Shown in pieces: positions 30,047 through 44,624 of a DNA stretch of 48,158 nt (position 1 is the stretch's first letter; each line of letters opens with the position of its first letter). The notes under the pieces were generated by a model that saw only the letters and a list, made by a program, of their open reading frames with translations, made no database searches and was not told where the DNA came from. The stretch comes from Psychromonas sp. MB-3u-54 (GTDB taxonomy: Bacteria; Pseudomonadota; Gammaproteobacteria; Enterobacterales; Psychromonadaceae), in NCBI RefSeq assembly GCF_002836415.1, contig NZ_PJBP01000121.1:1-48158 (forward strand). Reading direction: 5' to 3'. A program made the position numbers and the translations under genes.

Positions 30047-30062
30047 TGTTTCACGTGAAACA
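30047..30062. other. Perfect parS centromere site
   Basis: TGTTTCACGTGAAACA is the exact 16-bp palindrome bound by chromosomal ParB across bacteria. It lies between avtA and azlC. ParB and ParA are encoded at 42786-44510, so the site should nucleate the partition complex. Confidence 0.96.
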
Positions 30063-30069
30063 CTATTAT

Positions 30070-31320
30070 TTATTTACCGTACAATTCGTTAATGGTATCA
30101 GCCAGAATAGTAATACCTTTATCAACGACCTTGTCATCCTGTGCATAATTAACACGAATACATTCCTGTGTATGCTGCCAATTCTGATCTAAACCAGGGA
30201 AAAAGTAATGCCCGGATACAATCAATAGGCCTTTGCTTTTAAGTAATTTGTACAACTCATTGGAAGAGATAGGTAAATCTTTAAACCATAACCAAAGAAA
30301 TAAGGCACCTTCAGCTTTATGTATTTTAAACTCTGGTATGCTTATTTTTGATTTTAAAAGTTCGATGGCTTTATTCGCTTTTCCTTGATAAAAAGGTTTA
30401 ATGACCTCATTACTTAATTGGATAATTTCTTTAGATTTAACTAAAGGTAATACAATTTCAGGACCAATACCACCCGGGGATAAAGCCGTAATACCGGATA
30501 AGCTAGACATTGCTTTAATAATTTCAGGCTTGGCGATAACAATACCGCAACGCGCTCCGGGTAATCCAAATTTAGATAAACTTAAACACAAAATAGTATT
30601 GGCGTTCCAGAAGGGAGTGGCATTTTCAAAAATAATATTAGGAAAGGGCGTACCATAGGCATTATCGATAATTAACGGAATATTATTCTTTTTAGCTAAT
30701 CTATCAAGATGATTTATCTCCTCGTCGGTTAACACATTACCGGTTGGATTTGTCGGCCGGGAAACGCAGATAGCACCGATATCTTCGCTTACTTTCAGAG
30801 CATCAAAATCAACATTATATTTAAAAAATCCGTCTGCTAATTCTGTTATTTTAGGCCGCTGTGCAACAAAAGCATTCTCAGAAACACTGGCATCGGCATA
30901 ACCTATATATTCAGGTGCTAATGGAAATAATATTTTTTTATTTTTATCATCACTAAAATTACCTGCCAGAAGATTAAAGAGGTAAAAAAAGGCATTCTGA
31001 CTGCCATTGGTGAGCATGATGTTTTCCGGCGTTAATTCCCAATCATAGAGATCATTAAATAACTCAACCAGCGCATTGATAAAAGTATTTTTTCCCTGCG
31101 GGCCATCATAATTTGATAGCGTATTAATTAACTTTCCTTCGGTTAATAATTGCTGCATGAGCTCCTGCAGCCTATTTTGTATTTCTGGAATGGCGGCAGG
31201 ATTTCCTCCGCCCAACATTAAAATATCATCTCCCCCCTGGACACCTTCATTAAGATCATCCATTAATTCAGTGATGCCTGAATGTTGTGTAAATTTATTT
31301 CCAAATAATGAGTAGGGCAT
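30070..31320 (-). CDS. avtA: Valine-pyruvate aminotransferase AvtA
   Basis: AvtA is a pyridoxal-phosphate enzyme that exchanges the amino group between valine (or 2-oxoisovalerate) and alanine/pyruvate, a side route of valine and alanine synthesis. The 416-residue protein is near the E. coli length (417). It has LMLGGGNPAAIPE near residues 34-46, SNYDGPQG, the cofactor-contacting IDNAYGTPFP, and the Schiff-base lysine in SLSKFGLPGARCG (about residues 242-254). AGGA lies 8 bases before the ATG. It is followed on the same strand by an AzlCD-type exporter, and parS-type sites flank it on both sides. Confidence 0.93.
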   Translation of the reverse strand: MPYSLFGNKFTQHSGITELMDDLNEGVQGGDDILMLGGGNPAAIPEIQNRLQELMQQLLTEGKLINTLSNYDGPQGKNTFINALVELFNDLYDWELTPENIMLTNGSQNAFFYLFNLLAGNFSDDKNKKILFPLAPEYIGYADASVSENAFVAQRPKITELADGFFKYNVDFDALKVSEDIGAICVSRPTNPTGNVLTDEEINHLDRLAKKNNIPLIIDNAYGTPFPNIIFENATPFWNANTILCLSLSKFGLPGARCGIVIAKPEIIKAMSSLSGITALSPGGIGPEIVLPLVKSKEIIQLSNEVIKPFYQGKANKAIELLKSKISIPEFKIHKAEGALFLWLWFKDLPISSNELYKLLKSKGLLIVSGHYFFPGLDQNWQHTQECIRVNYAQDDKVVDKGITILADTINELYGK

Positions 31321-31362
31321 TTTTGTTCCTATCCTGTATTTTATTAATTATTTTTGAAGGGA

Positions 31363-31378
31363 TGTTTCATGTGAAACA
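31363..31378. other. parS-like site (one mismatch)
   Basis: TGTTTCATGTGAAACA differs from parS only at position 8, in the central CG. It lies between glyS and avtA, in the leader of avtA. Confidence 0.75.
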
Positions 31379-31435
31379 ATAATTTGTGTGAACAGCACTT
31401 TGTAAATAGAGAAAATAGAAGCTTTTATCCGTAAC

Positions 31436-31466
31436 AAAAAAAGCTCAGTGAAAACTGAGCTTTTTA
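31436..31466 (-). terminator. Terminator of glyQ-glyS
   Basis: AAGCTCAGT (31441-31449) and ACTGAGCTT (31454-31462) form a 9-bp stem with a 4-base loop. On the minus strand the A-rich left flank becomes a T run, which fits the end of glyS. Confidence 0.88.
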
Positions 31467-31496
31467 ATAAGCATTTTACTTAGCAGGGATCATCTA

Positions 31497-33563
31497 TTAT
31501 AAAACAGAAACATCGGCAATTTTTAAGAACAAGTTACGCAAACGATTTAAAATAGCCAGACGGTTCGCTTTGATAGCCGGATCTTCGGCCATCACCATCA
31601 CATTATCAAAGAAATCATCCACAGGCTCGTTCAGAGAAGCGAGTTCAAACAACACTGACTCGTAGTCTAAGTTATCAAATAAAGGGCTTAGCGTTGATTC
31701 TAGAGAGGCTAAAATTTCCGATAATTTGATTTCAGCGGGCTCCTGCAGTAAAGAGCTGTCTACCTGTGCGTTTATATCACCTTTGACTTTAGCGAGTATA
31801 TTACTAATACGTTTATTGGCGGCGGCAATGGGAGCCGCTTCCGGTAATGTTTGAAACTTGGCAACAGCTTGCAGACGTTTTTCAAAATCAACAGGTTTAG
31901 TAGGACGACGAACCAGTACCGATTGAATCAGCTCAACTGAATAACCGTTAGCTTGATAAGTCGCACGGAATCGGGCGAATAAGAAATCGACAACATCCTG
32001 TACTACGTTAATGTTGGTTAATTTATTACCGTATTGCAGCTTCGCAATTTCAACCAATTCAACCAGATCCAGATCCAGATTTTTATGGGTAATGATACGC
32101 AATAGACCAATTGCAGCACGGCGCAGAGCAAAGGGATCTGCAGCGCCTTTCGGTGCTTGACCAATACCAAAAATACCCACTAAAGTGTCGAGCTTATCTG
32201 CTAAGGAAACAGCGCATGCCACTAAAGAGGTGGGTAATTTATCACCGGCAAAACGGGGTAAGTATTGCTCATTTAGAGCAATCGCAACTTCCTGATCTTC
32301 ACCATCATGTAACGCATAATGCATTCCCATAATGCCCTGCACATCCGGGAACTCCATGACCATGTCGGTCATTAAATCTGTTTTAGATAAGAGACCGGCA
32401 CGTTGGGCATGTTTTGTATCGGCTTTAATTTGCAGTGCGATATCTTCAGCGACATTGGCAATACGTTCAGATTTTTCTTTTAAAGTGCCTAATTTTTGTT
32501 GGAATAAAACACTTGATAAAGATTCTAAACGGCTTGCTAAGGTTTTCTTTTTATCGGTTTCAAAGAAGAATTCAGCATCCGCTAAACGTGGACGAATCAC
32601 TTTTTCGTTACCACTTATTACTTGTGCAGGATCTCGACTGACAATATTCGAAACAAAAATAAAGCGCGATAAAAGCTTGCCGTCTTTATCTAATACCGGG
32701 AAGTATTTTTGATTATCTTTCATCGTATAGATCAGGGCTTCAGAAGGGACGTCTAAAAATTTATCTTCAAAGGATCCCACTAAGGTTACCGGCCATTCAA
32801 CTAATGAAGTAACCTCTTCAAGTAAACTTTCATCAATATCTGCAACACCATTTTCATGGGCTGCCAATGCCTCAACCTGATCACGAATAATCGCTTTACG
32901 GCGTTCATAATCAACAATTACTTTGCCGCTATCATCTAATAATGTTTCGTATTGATCAGCATGATCAATGATCAATTCAGCTTCACCTAAAAAACGATGA
33001 CCGCGAATAACTCGATCGGATTCAACACCTAATAACTCGCCTTTAATTAAGCGGGAACCAAATAACATAGTCACCGTATGAACAGGGCGGATAAATTGCG
33101 TACTGCTCGATCCCCAGCGCATCGGCTTGGAAATAGGCAATTTGGCCAAGGCACTCGCAGCGATTTCAGGAATCAGCTGAGCCACGGATAATCCTTTAAC
33201 CTCTGATTTGAACAACAACCATTCGCCTTTATCGGTGATTAGACGCTCGGCTTGCTCAACGGTAATACCGTTTGAACGTGCCCAGCCCTGTGCAGCCTTA
33301 GTCGCCTGACCTTCGGCATCAAAGGCAACATTTACCGCAGGACCGCGTTTTTCCACTATTTTATCCGCTTGCGAGTCCGATAAGTTAGCAACAACTAACG
33401 CCAGACGACGCGGAGATGCTAACCAGCGGACGCTACCAAAGGATAACTCAGCCTTCTTTAATTCAGCTTCAACATTACTTGCAAAAGATTCAGCAAGTTT
33501 ACGCAGTGATTTGGGAGGTAACTCTTCGGTTCCCAGTTCAATCAATAAATTTTCTTGTGCCAT
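31497..33563 (-). CDS. glyS: Glycyl-tRNA synthetase beta subunit
   Basis: With GlyQ this makes the alpha2-beta2 glycyl-tRNA synthetase, which charges tRNA-Gly. The 688-residue protein (E. coli 689) begins with the diagnostic [15 protein letters not shown] and has [19 protein letters not shown], the HD-like region and the C-terminal tRNA-binding helices [21 protein letters not shown] that resemble the anticodon domain of arginyl-tRNA synthetase. It follows glyQ by 11 bases and is terminated by the hairpin at 31441. I see nothing unusual. Confidence 0.98.
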   Translation of the reverse strand: MAQENLLIELGTEELPPKSLRKLAESFASNVEAELKKAELSFGSVRWLASPRRLALVVANLSDSQADKIVEKRGPAVNVAFDAEGQATKAAQGWARSNGITVEQAERLITDKGEWLLFKSEVKGLSVAQLIPEIAASALAKLPISKPMRWGSSSTQFIRPVHTVTMLFGSRLIKGELLGVESDRVIRGHRFLGEAELIIDHADQYETLLDDSGKVIVDYERRKAIIRDQVEALAAHENGVADIDESLLEEVTSLVEWPVTLVGSFEDKFLDVPSEALIYTMKDNQKYFPVLDKDGKLLSRFIFVSNIVSRDPAQVISGNEKVIRPRLADAEFFFETDKKKTLASRLESLSSVLFQQKLGTLKEKSERIANVAEDIALQIKADTKHAQRAGLLSKTDLMTDMVMEFPDVQGIMGMHYALHDGEDQEVAIALNEQYLPRFAGDKLPTSLVACAVSLADKLDTLVGIFGIGQAPKGAADPFALRRAAIGLLRIITHKNLDLDLVELVEIAKLQYGNKLTNINVVQDVVDFLFARFRATYQANGYSVELIQSVLVRRPTKPVDFEKRLQAVAKFQTLPEAAPIAAANKRISNILAKVKGDINAQVDSSLLQEPAEIKLSEILASLESTLSPLFDNLDYESVLFELASLNEPVDDFFDNVMVMAEDPAIKANRLAILNRLRNLFLKIADVSVL

Positions 33564-33574
33564 GAAACTTGCCT

Positions 33575-34483
33575 CTATTTAACTAGGTTTTTGCAAAGTG
33601 GGAAACCAAGCGCTTCACGCTTGCCGTAATACGCTTCAGCAACTGCTTTTGATAATGCACGAACGCGCAGTATGTAACGCTGACGCTCGGTGACCGAAAT
33701 GGCATGACGTGCATCGAGCAGATTAAAAGCATGAGATGCTTTCATTACTTGTTCATAGGCAGGCAATGCGAGTCCCGCTTCGATCAGTTTTTGACTGTCT
33801 TTTTCACACTGATTAAATTGAGTAAATAAAGCATCAACATCGGCATGCTCAAAGTTATAAGCTGATTGTTCAACTTCATTTTGATGAAAGATATCACCGT
33901 AAGTCAATTTACCCATCGGGCCGTCGGTCCAGACAAGGTCATAAATACTTTCAACGCCCTGCACATACATTGCAATGCGCTCCAGGCCATAGGTTATTTC
34001 ACCGGTTACCGGGCTACATTCTAAGCCACCCACTTGCTGAAAATAAGTAAACTGCGTTACTTCCATGCCGTTTAACCAGATCTCCCAACCGAGTCCCCAT
34101 GCGCCAAGCGTGGGTGATTCCCAGTTATCCTCTACAAAACGGATATCATGAATGGAAGTATCAATACCTATTTCCTCAAGCGACTTTAAGTAAAGATCTT
34201 GAATGTTTTTTGGTGACGGCTTTAAAACCACTTGGAATTGATAGTATTGCTGTAGACGGTTTGGATTTTCGCCGTAACGACCATCGGTAGGTCGACGGCA
34301 AGGTTGCACATAAGCGCTGTTCATTGGCTCAGGGCCAATTGAACGTAAAAATGTTTGCGGATGAAAGGTACCGGCACCCACTTCCATATCAAGCGGTTGA
34401 ACAATGGCGCAACCTTGGCGAGCCCAAAAATCTTGCAGTGCAAGAATGAGCCCTTGAAATGTTTTAGTATCGAATTTTTGCAT
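33575..34483 (-). CDS. glyQ: Glycyl-tRNA synthetase alpha subunit
   Basis: The 302-residue catalytic subunit (E. coli 303) has the class II aminoacylation core in the form found in this subunit: [65 protein letters not shown] and [19 protein letters not shown]. It joins with the beta subunit encoded just downstream. The promoter must lie in 34484-34600. Confidence 0.98.
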   Translation of the reverse strand: MQKFDTKTFQGLILALQDFWARQGCAIVQPLDMEVGAGTFHPQTFLRSIGPEPMNSAYVQPCRRPTDGRYGENPNRLQQYYQFQVVLKPSPKNIQDLYLKSLEEIGIDTSIHDIRFVEDNWESPTLGAWGLGWEIWLNGMEVTQFTYFQQVGGLECSPVTGEITYGLERIAMYVQGVESIYDLVWTDGPMGKLTYGDIFHQNEVEQSAYNFEHADVDALFTQFNQCEKDSQKLIEAGLALPAYEQVMKASHAFNLLDARHAISVTERQRYILRVRALSKAVAEAYYGKREALGFPLCKNLVK

Positions 34484-34944
34484 AATTTAGGCTTAGAGTT
34501 AATGATAGGAAAATGACTGCCATTATACCTATGGTAGATTATTATACCAATGCCAATCAGTTAGATGAGCTGATATTGAAGTTAAGAATAGGATAAGATT
34601 ATTGATTAGTATTAAAACAATAAAAGGTTTAAGCATAAAAGCGCAGAGAGGCAATAAAAATCAGCTAAATGCTGATTCAAAAGTTTTCTGATATTAAAGA
34701 GTGCCCTTCTTGAATAAACGGCTCAAAATACCGATAAATTTATGTAAGAGTACGAGGGTCTGTTGACCTTATTGAGACTCAAAATGACCAACTTTCCCCT
34801 TATGAAAACCAAGAAAAACTGCCAGAATCAGCAAAGCTTAGAACGTTTTTCTGTGTTAACCTAAAAAAATTTTAGCCATCATTTTTTGTTTAAATGGTTA
34901 ACTTTCCAACACTCAATCAATTTAAACAACATAGAAAAATATAA
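34484..34944. other. Intergenic region without recognisable gene
   Basis: These 461 bases should carry the glyQ promoter (minus strand) and that of the DUF2161 gene (plus strand). The only structure seen is an inverted repeat AATCAGC (34659-34665) with GCTGATT (34671-34677), without a T run. The motif TTATACCAAT near 34544 resembles short repeats common in related marine genera, but no full element is visible. Confidence 0.5.
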
Positions 34945-35652
34945 ATGAATAATAAACTCAAAGAATCTGATCTTTACCTGCCAATCAAAGGGTTTCTTGA
35001 AAACCTCGGTTACCAAGTCAAAGGAGAAATTAGTCATTGTGATATAGTCGCTAAAAAAAGTGATGCTAATTTAAATAATTCGTTAATTATTATTGAACTG
35101 AAATTGAGTTTAAATATCACTCTGTTATTACAAGCGGTTGACCGTTTATCTGTTGCTGATACTGTCTATATTGCTATTCCCAAGCACAGCCCTATTTATA
35201 AAAAACAGACATCCAAAGTCAAAAAACTGATCAAGCGTTTAGGCCTTGGTTTAATTATTGTTGATATGCAGGAAGCGGGGCAATATGTTGAAGTCATCAA
35301 TGACCCGGATTATTACCTGCCCCGTAAAAATAAGCGTAAACAAAGTGCACTGCTAAAAGAGTTTTCAACACGACTAGGTGATCCTCAAAAAGGGGGTTCT
35401 AACTGCACAAAAGCCGTTTTAACCGCTTATCGCCAGCGTTGCATTAGAGTGGCACAATACTTATCTGAATTGCCCTCAAGTCGAGGTTTTGAAATAAAAA
35501 ATGCCATCAATGAACCGCAGGCAACGCTATTTTTAAGGGATAATTATTATGGCTGGTTTGAAAAGATTGATCGGGGTATTTACAGCATTTCAGAAAAAGG
35601 AATAAATGAACTTCCTGAATGGGCCATTAAAATGAAGAAACTGTCACTTTAA
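34945..35652 (+). CDS. DUF2161 family protein, PD-(D/E)XK-type nuclease fold
   Basis: The 235-residue protein fits the DUF2161 family, predicted to have a PD-(D/E)XK phosphodiesterase fold. The motif is visible: HCDIVAKK (Asp, about residue 33) and IIIELKLS (E-x-K, about residues 52-54) near the N-terminus after YLPIKGFLENLGYQVKGE. A C-terminal winged-helix-like part reads SRGFEIKNAINEPQATLFLRDNYYGWFEKIDRGIYSIS. No experimentally defined substrate is known to me. The ribosome-binding site is weak. It stands alone, oriented towards the atp operon, with which it shares a bidirectional terminator. Confidence 0.82.
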   Translation: MNNKLKESDLYLPIKGFLENLGYQVKGEISHCDIVAKKSDANLNNSLIIIELKLSLNITLLLQAVDRLSVADTVYIAIPKHSPIYKKQTSKVKKLIKRLGLGLIIVDMQEAGQYVEVINDPDYYLPRKNKRKQSALLKEFSTRLGDPQKGGSNCTKAVLTAYRQRCIRVAQYLSELPSSRGFEIKNAINEPQATLFLRDNYYGWFEKIDRGIYSISEKGINELPEWAIKMKKLSL

Positions 35653-35660
35653 TAAAATAA

Positions 35661-35686
35661 AAAAGGCGACTTATTAGTCGCCTTTT
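35661..35686. terminator. Bidirectional terminator between DUF2161 gene and atp operon
   Basis: AAAAGGCGAC (35661-35670) pairs with GTCGCCTTTT (35677-35686) around TTATTA. Flanking A and T runs allow termination on both strands, serving both convergent genes. Confidence 0.93.
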
Positions 35687-35702
35687 TGATCAAAAGTTAA
35701 TA

Positions 35703-36122
35703 TTACTTTCGCAACATTTTAATAACACGCAGTTTTGCAATTGCTTGCGCTAATTGAGCAGTAACAAGGGCGTAATCAATATCCTTATTCGGATTTGACA
35801 TTTGCTCTTGTGCCGTACGTTTAGCTTCTTCTGCTTTAGCTTTATCAAGATCGACACCACGAATAGCAGTATCAGCAAGCACGGTTACACCACCAGGCTG
35901 CACCTCAAGAAAACCACCAGAGATATAAAAAACCTCTTCATCACCATGCTGCTTAACCATTTTAACCATTCCTGGCTTAATAGGTGTTAACAGTGGCGTG
36001 TGGCCAGGCATAATGCCTAACTCGCCTTCTTCACCTGAAACTTGCAGATGTGAAACGCGCCCAGAAAAAAGAGATTCTTCAGCACTTACAACATCTAAAT
36101 GTGTAGTCATTGCTTTAGTCAT
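35703..36122 (-). CDS. atpC: ATP synthase F1 epsilon subunit
   Basis: Epsilon belongs to the central stalk and can inhibit ATP hydrolysis. The 139-residue protein has the N-terminal beta-sandwich ([54 protein letters not shown]) and the C-terminal helical pair ending [14 protein letters not shown] lies 6 bases before the ATG at 36122. It is the last gene of the nine-gene atp operon, 15 bases after atpD. Confidence 0.97.
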   Translation of the reverse strand: MTKAMTTHLDVVSAEESLFSGRVSHLQVSGEEGELGIMPGHTPLLTPIKPGMVKMVKQHGDEEVFYISGGFLEVQPGGVTVLADTAIRGVDLDKAKAEEAKRTAQEQMSNPNKDIDYALVTAQLAQAIAKLRVIKMLRK

Positions 36123-36137
36123 AGTTATCTCCAGCTA

Positions 36138-38431
<2,294 letters not shown>

Positions 38432-38480
38432 TCTCTAGCTCCTAATTAATGATTAATTAACCGTCTAAGTAGTTAACTAA

Positions 38481-40022
38481 TTACCAGGTTTGCGTCGCTT
38501 TGAAAGCTTCCAATATAGCATGGAATTGACCTTCAATTTCTTTGCTGTAATCACCGGTTGCATTAAGTTGAGCATAGAACTCAGCATGCTCATTTTTAGC
38601 ATAAGAGAGCAGAGATGATTCAAAGCTTAGAACGTCTGAAACATCAACATCAGTTAGATAACCTTTCTCTGCTGAAAACAGTGATAATGCTTGTTCAGCA
38701 ACTGACATTGGAGCATATTGTTTTTGCTTCATTAATTCAGTTACTTTCTTACCGTGGTCAAGCTGTTTACGTGTTGTTTCATCAAGATCTGAAGCAAACT
38801 GTGCGAACGCAGCTAATTCACGGTATTGAGCCAGTGCGGTACGAATACCACCCGCTAGTTTTTTGATCACTTTACATTGCGCAGAACCACCAACACGTGA
38901 TACTGAAATACCAGGATCAACCGCAGGACGAATACCACTATTAAACAGCTCAGTTGTTAAAAATATCTGACCGTCAGTAATGGAAATTACGTTAGTAGGT
39001 ACAAATGCAGATACATCCCCGCCTTGTGTTTCAATGATAGGCAACGCAGTTAAAGAACCGGTTTTACCTTTCACTGCACCTTTAGTAAAGGCCTCAACGT
39101 AAGCAGCGCTTACACGAGATGCACGTTCAAGAAGACGAGAGTGAAGGTAGAAAACATCACCAGGGTATGCTTCACGACCAGGCGGACGTTTAAGCAGCAG
39201 TGAAATTTGACGATAAGCAACAGCTTGTTTAGACAGATCATCATATACAATCAGCGCATCTTCACCACGGTCACGGAAGTATTCACCCATAGAACAACCC
39301 GCATAAGGTGCCAGGTATTGCAGCGCAGCTGTTTCAGATGCAGAAGCAACAACAACAATAGTATTTTCTAATGCGCCATGCTCTTCAAGTTTATTTACCA
39401 CGTTTGCAATGGTTGATGCTTTCTGACCAATCGCAACATAGATTGAAAATAATCCAGTGTCTTTTTGGTTAATGATTGCATCGATTGCAATAGCCGTTTT
39501 ACCGACTTGACGGTCACCGATGATTAATTCACGTTGGCCGCGGCCAATTGGAACCATTGAATCGATTGATTTCCAGCCAGTTTGCACTGGTTGATCAACA
39601 GATTTACGATCGATTACGCCAGGTGCTATCACTTCAATGGGAGAATAACCGTCATTTTCAATCGGGCCTTTACCATCAATTGGTGCGCCAAGTGTGTTTA
39701 CAACACGACCTAACAAACCTTTACCTACTGGCACTTCAAGAATACGTCCAGTTGATTTAACCTTTTGACCTTCACGAAGATCACGGAAAGGTCCCATTAC
39801 TACTGCACCAACAGAGTCACGCTCAAGGTTAAGTGCCATCGCAAAGCCACCATTTGGTAGCTCAATCATCTCACCCTGCATACATTCAGCAAGGCCATTG
39901 ATACGAACAATACCATCGCTTACAGAAACGATTGTACCTTCATTACGTGCTTCACTTACGGCCTCGAATTTTCCAATTCGTTGCTTGATAAGGTCGCTGA
40001 TTTCAGTGGAATTCAGTTGCAT
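38481..40022 (-). CDS. atpA: ATP synthase F1 alpha subunit
   Basis: Alpha subunits alternate with beta in F1 and bind non-catalytic nucleotide. The 513-residue protein equals the E. coli length. It has [16 protein letters not shown] at the N-terminus, Walker A GDRQVGKT (about residues 169-176), the Walker B region [12 protein letters not shown], and the conserved [14 protein letters not shown]. It is 12 bases downstream of atpH. Confidence 0.98.
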   Translation of the reverse strand: MQLNSTEISDLIKQRIGKFEAVSEARNEGTIVSVSDGIVRINGLAECMQGEMIELPNGGFAMALNLERDSVGAVVMGPFRDLREGQKVKSTGRILEVPVGKGLLGRVVNTLGAPIDGKGPIENDGYSPIEVIAPGVIDRKSVDQPVQTGWKSIDSMVPIGRGQRELIIGDRQVGKTAIAIDAIINQKDTGLFSIYVAIGQKASTIANVVNKLEEHGALENTIVVVASASETAALQYLAPYAGCSMGEYFRDRGEDALIVYDDLSKQAVAYRQISLLLKRPPGREAYPGDVFYLHSRLLERASRVSAAYVEAFTKGAVKGKTGSLTALPIIETQGGDVSAFVPTNVISITDGQIFLTTELFNSGIRPAVDPGISVSRVGGSAQCKVIKKLAGGIRTALAQYRELAAFAQFASDLDETTRKQLDHGKKVTELMKQKQYAPMSVAEQALSLFSAEKGYLTDVDVSDVLSFESSLLSYAKNEHAEFYAQLNATGDYSKEIEGQFHAILEAFKATQTW

Positions 40023-40034
40023 GCCAATTTCCCA

Positions 40035-40568
40035 TTAAGATTGTAAAGTATTAGATAATCGACCTAGTTGACCTTTAGCAGAGCTATCAATCACTAAGTC
40101 ACCCGCAGTAATTACCAATCCGGCAATTAGGGTTTTATCAATACTACAATGTAGATTTACTTTTCGTGCGAGACGTTTTTCTAACGATTTACTCAACTCA
40201 TCTTGCTGCTTTTTAGAAAGACCATAAGCACAGACGACGGTTACGTCGATCTGTTTTCTATGCTCATCTTCTAATGCAGCGAAAAGTTGTGCAACGCGAG
40301 GTAAAACACTCAAACGTCCATTTTCAGCCATTATTTTAATTAAGTTCTGACCACTCTCATCGAGTTGGTTTTCACAAACATTAAGAAATAGTTTGGCTAG
40401 CTCTTGTGCAGCTTTATCACTTGTTAATAATTTTACCATCGTTGGATTATTAACAACTTCAGCGGTAAAAAACAGCATCTCAGACCAAGCTTCGATCTTG
40501 TTATTATCAACGGCAAATTCAAAAGCAGCTCTTGCATAAGGACGAGCTACGGTAGTCAATTCAGACAT
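40035..40568 (-). CDS. atpH: ATP synthase F1 delta subunit
   Basis: Delta caps F1 and joins it to the peripheral stalk of b subunits. The 177-residue protein matches the family from TTVARPYARAAFEFA at the start to LVIDSSAKGQLGRLSNTL at the end, the length of E. coli AtpH. A long shadow frame in 40561-40827 is not coding. Confidence 0.97.
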   Translation of the reverse strand: MSELTTVARPYARAAFEFAVDNNKIEAWSEMLFFTAEVVNNPTMVKLLTSDKAAQELAKLFLNVCENQLDESGQNLIKIMAENGRLSVLPRVAQLFAALEDEHRKQIDVTVVCAYGLSKKQQDELSKSLEKRLARKVNLHCSIDKTLIAGLVITAGDLVIDSSAKGQLGRLSNTLQS

Positions 40569-40579
40569 AAGCTCGCTCC

Positions 40580-41050
40580 TTATAGTTCAGCAACCAATTT
40601 ATCGATAATGTCGCTGTTCGCTTCTTTATCGACAGTACGCTTAATGATTTTCTCAGCACCCGCAATAGCAAGACTGGAAACTTGTCGGCGTAACTTTTCA
40701 CGTGCACGATTGATTTCTGCTTCAACTTCAGCTTCACCTTGCGTAATAATTTTTTTACGCTCGATTTGACCTTCATCTTTTGCTTTTTCAATAATTTGTG
40801 CACGACGTTTATTTGCTTGATCAACAATTACAGCAGCTTGTGCCTTAGCTTCTTTCAACTTTTCAGTTGCTTTAGCTTGTGCTAATTCAAGATCTTTCCC
40901 TGCACGTTCAGCTTGTGTTAAACCATCAGAAATTTTCTTTTGACGAACTTCTATCGCCGAAAGAAGTGGTGGCCACACATACTTCATACAGAACCAAACA
41001 AATACCGCAAATGCGATAGCTTGGCCTAATAGGGTTGCGTTTATATCCAT
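40580..41050 (-). CDS. atpF: ATP synthase Fo subunit b
   Basis: Subunit b forms the peripheral stator stalk as a dimer. The 156-residue protein has one N-terminal membrane span (about residues 5-26, [22 protein letters not shown]) followed by a long charged coiled coil and a C-terminal delta-binding end (IIDKLVAEL). The length equals E. coli AtpF. It lies 11 bases before atpH and 39 after atpE. Confidence 0.97.
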   Translation of the reverse strand: MDINATLLGQAIAFAVFVWFCMKYVWPPLLSAIEVRQKKISDGLTQAERAGKDLELAQAKATEKLKEAKAQAAVIVDQANKRRAQIIEKAKDEGQIERKKIITQGEAEVEAEINRAREKLRRQVSSLAIAGAEKIIKRTVDKEANSDIIDKLVAEL

Positions 41051-41089
41051 AACAGCTCCTCAATAATTTGGTTAATTAGGATCCGTTAA

Positions 41090-41371
<282 letters not shown>

Positions 41372-41427
41372 TTAAATTTTAATAAAAAACTGCTTATAAA
41401 AGCAAAATTAAGGTTATACCTGATTAA

Positions 41428-42622
<1,195 letters not shown>

Positions 42623-42785
42623 TTTATTTTCCTTTTATTATTTAACATGCACTTTGAGAGCTCTCGCAACCAACATGTCAAATCGTGGTGAAGACTATAG
42701 CAACATCCAAGTCAATGCAATATAAGAGCTCATTTTTGGCGCTATATATGCGCTATAGATCAATTATTTTTATTTCTTTCATATT

Positions 42786-43703
42786 TCATTGTGCTACATC
42801 AATTTTAAACATTAATTCTTTTAAATCATCCAGCGAATTATAATTAATAACCAATTGCCCCGCCTTTTTTTTACCCGTTTTAGCGGTTACTGATAAACCA
42901 AATTTATTTTGAAAAGTGTTAATAATCTGTTCTGTTTTTTGGCAACGTGGAGAAGCTTGTTTTTCCGGTTGAGGATTTAAGGCTTGTTTTACTAATAACT
43001 CTGTTTTTCTCACATTTAGCGATTTGGCAACTATTATCTTGGCTAATTCGACTTGCTGATTTTTTTCACAGCTTAGTAGTGCCCGGGCGTGGCCCATTTC
43101 AATATCACCGTGCTCCAATAATAATTTAACGGCTTCATTTAAATTATTTAATCTTAATAAATTACTGATCGTGGTACGTGATTTTCCCACCGCCTTAGCA
43201 ACTTCAACATGGGTTAAATCAAACTCTTCTAAAAGGCGTTTTAATGCAACCGCTTCTTCCATCGCATTGAGGTTTTCGCGTTGAATATTTTCTATTAATG
43301 CAATCGCTATTGCCGCATTGTCTTCTACATTTTTAATTAAGCAGGGCACATTTGTCAGACCAATAATTTTAGCCGCTCTCCAACGACGTTCTCCCGCAAT
43401 AATCTCATATTGTTGGTGACCGGTTTCTCTGATAACCAGCGGTTGGATAATCCCCTGAGCATGGATTGAGTTAGCCAGTTCATCCAAGGCCTTATTGCTC
43501 ATCTCTCTTCTTGGTTGATATTTACCCGGGTGCAGAGAATTGACATCAATATCTTTTAATATCCCCTTAACACTCACTTCGTCAATCAACGGTTGATTTT
43601 TTTCTGCATTAACGTCATGAGAAACCTGTTTTTGGCGGTGCGATGAACTACTGCTTAATAATGAATCGAGTCCTTTGCCTAAACCTCTTTTTTTCCCCAA
43701 CAT
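42786..43703 (-). CDS. parB: Chromosome partitioning protein ParB
   Basis: ParB is a CTP-dependent clamp that loads at parS and spreads to form the partition complex. The 305-residue protein has an N-terminal KKRGLGKGLDSLLSSS (ParA contact), the LHPGKYQPRREM region, GERRWRAAKIIG (about residues 104-115) with the preceding IQPLVIRE, the helix-turn-helix LTHVEVAKAVGKSRTTISNLLRL, and a C-terminal dimer domain. It follows parA by 12 bases. Its likely targets are the parS sites at 25662-31378. Confidence 0.97.
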   Translation of the reverse strand: MLGKKRGLGKGLDSLLSSSSSHRQKQVSHDVNAEKNQPLIDEVSVKGILKDIDVNSLHPGKYQPRREMSNKALDELANSIHAQGIIQPLVIRETGHQQYEIIAGERRWRAAKIIGLTNVPCLIKNVEDNAAIAIALIENIQRENLNAMEEAVALKRLLEEFDLTHVEVAKAVGKSRTTISNLLRLNNLNEAVKLLLEHGDIEMGHARALLSCEKNQQVELAKIIVAKSLNVRKTELLVKQALNPQPEKQASPRCQKTEQIINTFQNKFGLSVTAKTGKKKAGQLVINYNSLDDLKELMFKIDVAQ

Positions 43704-43715
43704 AATAATCCCTAT

Positions 43716-44510
43716 TTAGACAGTTTTGGCACTTAGCTGCTCACATTTATCTTCGCGACGCAACATTTCAGCCGCTAATGCCAGATAAGCTTTTGCACCC
43801 GTTGAGTTCTTATCATAATACATAACAGGCGTACTAAAACTTGGCGCTTCAGCTAAACGGATATTGCGCGGAATAATAGTGCGGTAAACTTTTTCACCAA
43901 AGTGTTTTTTTAATTGATCCGAGACATCAGAACAAAGGCGATTACGAGGATCATACATAGTGCGTAAAACACCTTCGATCTTAAGCCCTGAATTAACCAC
44001 AGATGCGAGCTTGCTGATAGTATCAACCAGCGCAGTTAAACCTTCTAACGCATAATATTCACACTGCATCGGAATTAAAACAGAATCAGCCGCGGTCATG
44101 GCATTGACCGTCAGCATATTTAACGAAGGGGGACAGTCAATAAAAATATAATCGTAATTATCTCTGTAATTTGCCAGTGCACTGCGTAAGCGTGTTTCTC
44201 GCGCAAAAAATTCCATTAACTTAACTTCAGCAGCGGTCACATCACTGTTTGCCGCAACCAAGTGATAACCCCCGGTTGTTTCAACCTCTACAACTTGATC
44301 TAGCGGTAACTCATCAATTAATAAATCGTAAGCACTATGAGCAACTTCATATTTATCAATACCACTTCCCATGGTTGCATTACCCTGGGGATCTAAGTCA
44401 ATCACCAAAACGTTACGTTTGGTTGCAGCTATTGAAGCAGCGATATTTACGCAGGTTGTTGTTTTACCTACACCCCCTTTTTGATTTGCGATCGCAATTA
44501 TTTTAGCCAC
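43716..44510 (-). CDS. parA: Chromosome partitioning ATPase ParA (Soj)
   Basis: ParA binds DNA non-specifically in its ATP form and is stripped by ParB, which drives segregation of the origin region. The 264-residue protein has the deviant Walker A ANQKGGVGKTTT (about residues 8-19), the DLDPQGNAT motif and Walker B-like YDYIFIDCPPSLN. It has no long N-terminal extension, as usual for chromosomal ParA. It lies 114 bases after rsmG in the standard rsmG-parA-parB order. Confidence 0.97.
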   Translation of the reverse strand: MAKIIAIANQKGGVGKTTTCVNIAASIAATKRNVLVIDLDPQGNATMGSGIDKYEVAHSAYDLLIDELPLDQVVEVETTGGYHLVAANSDVTAAEVKLMEFFARETRLRSALANYRDNYDYIFIDCPPSLNMLTVNAMTAADSVLIPMQCEYYALEGLTALVDTISKLASVVNSGLKIEGVLRTMYDPRNRLCSDVSDQLKKHFGEKVYRTIIPRNIRLAEAPSFSTPVMYYDKNSTGAKAYLALAAEMLRREDKCEQLSAKTV

Positions 44511-44624
44511 AAGCTCTACTCTTAATTAAAATGAATACCATACCCAAATAACTTGAAAAAGCAGACCCAGAGCTAAGCGCCTGTCACTGAACGATCCATA
44601 ATCCGAAGACACTGATTAAATTAT

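Noticed and set aside
40561-40827. 88-codon frame rich in Lys overlapping atpF
   Set aside because: It is an out-of-frame shadow of the charged coiled coil of subunit b.
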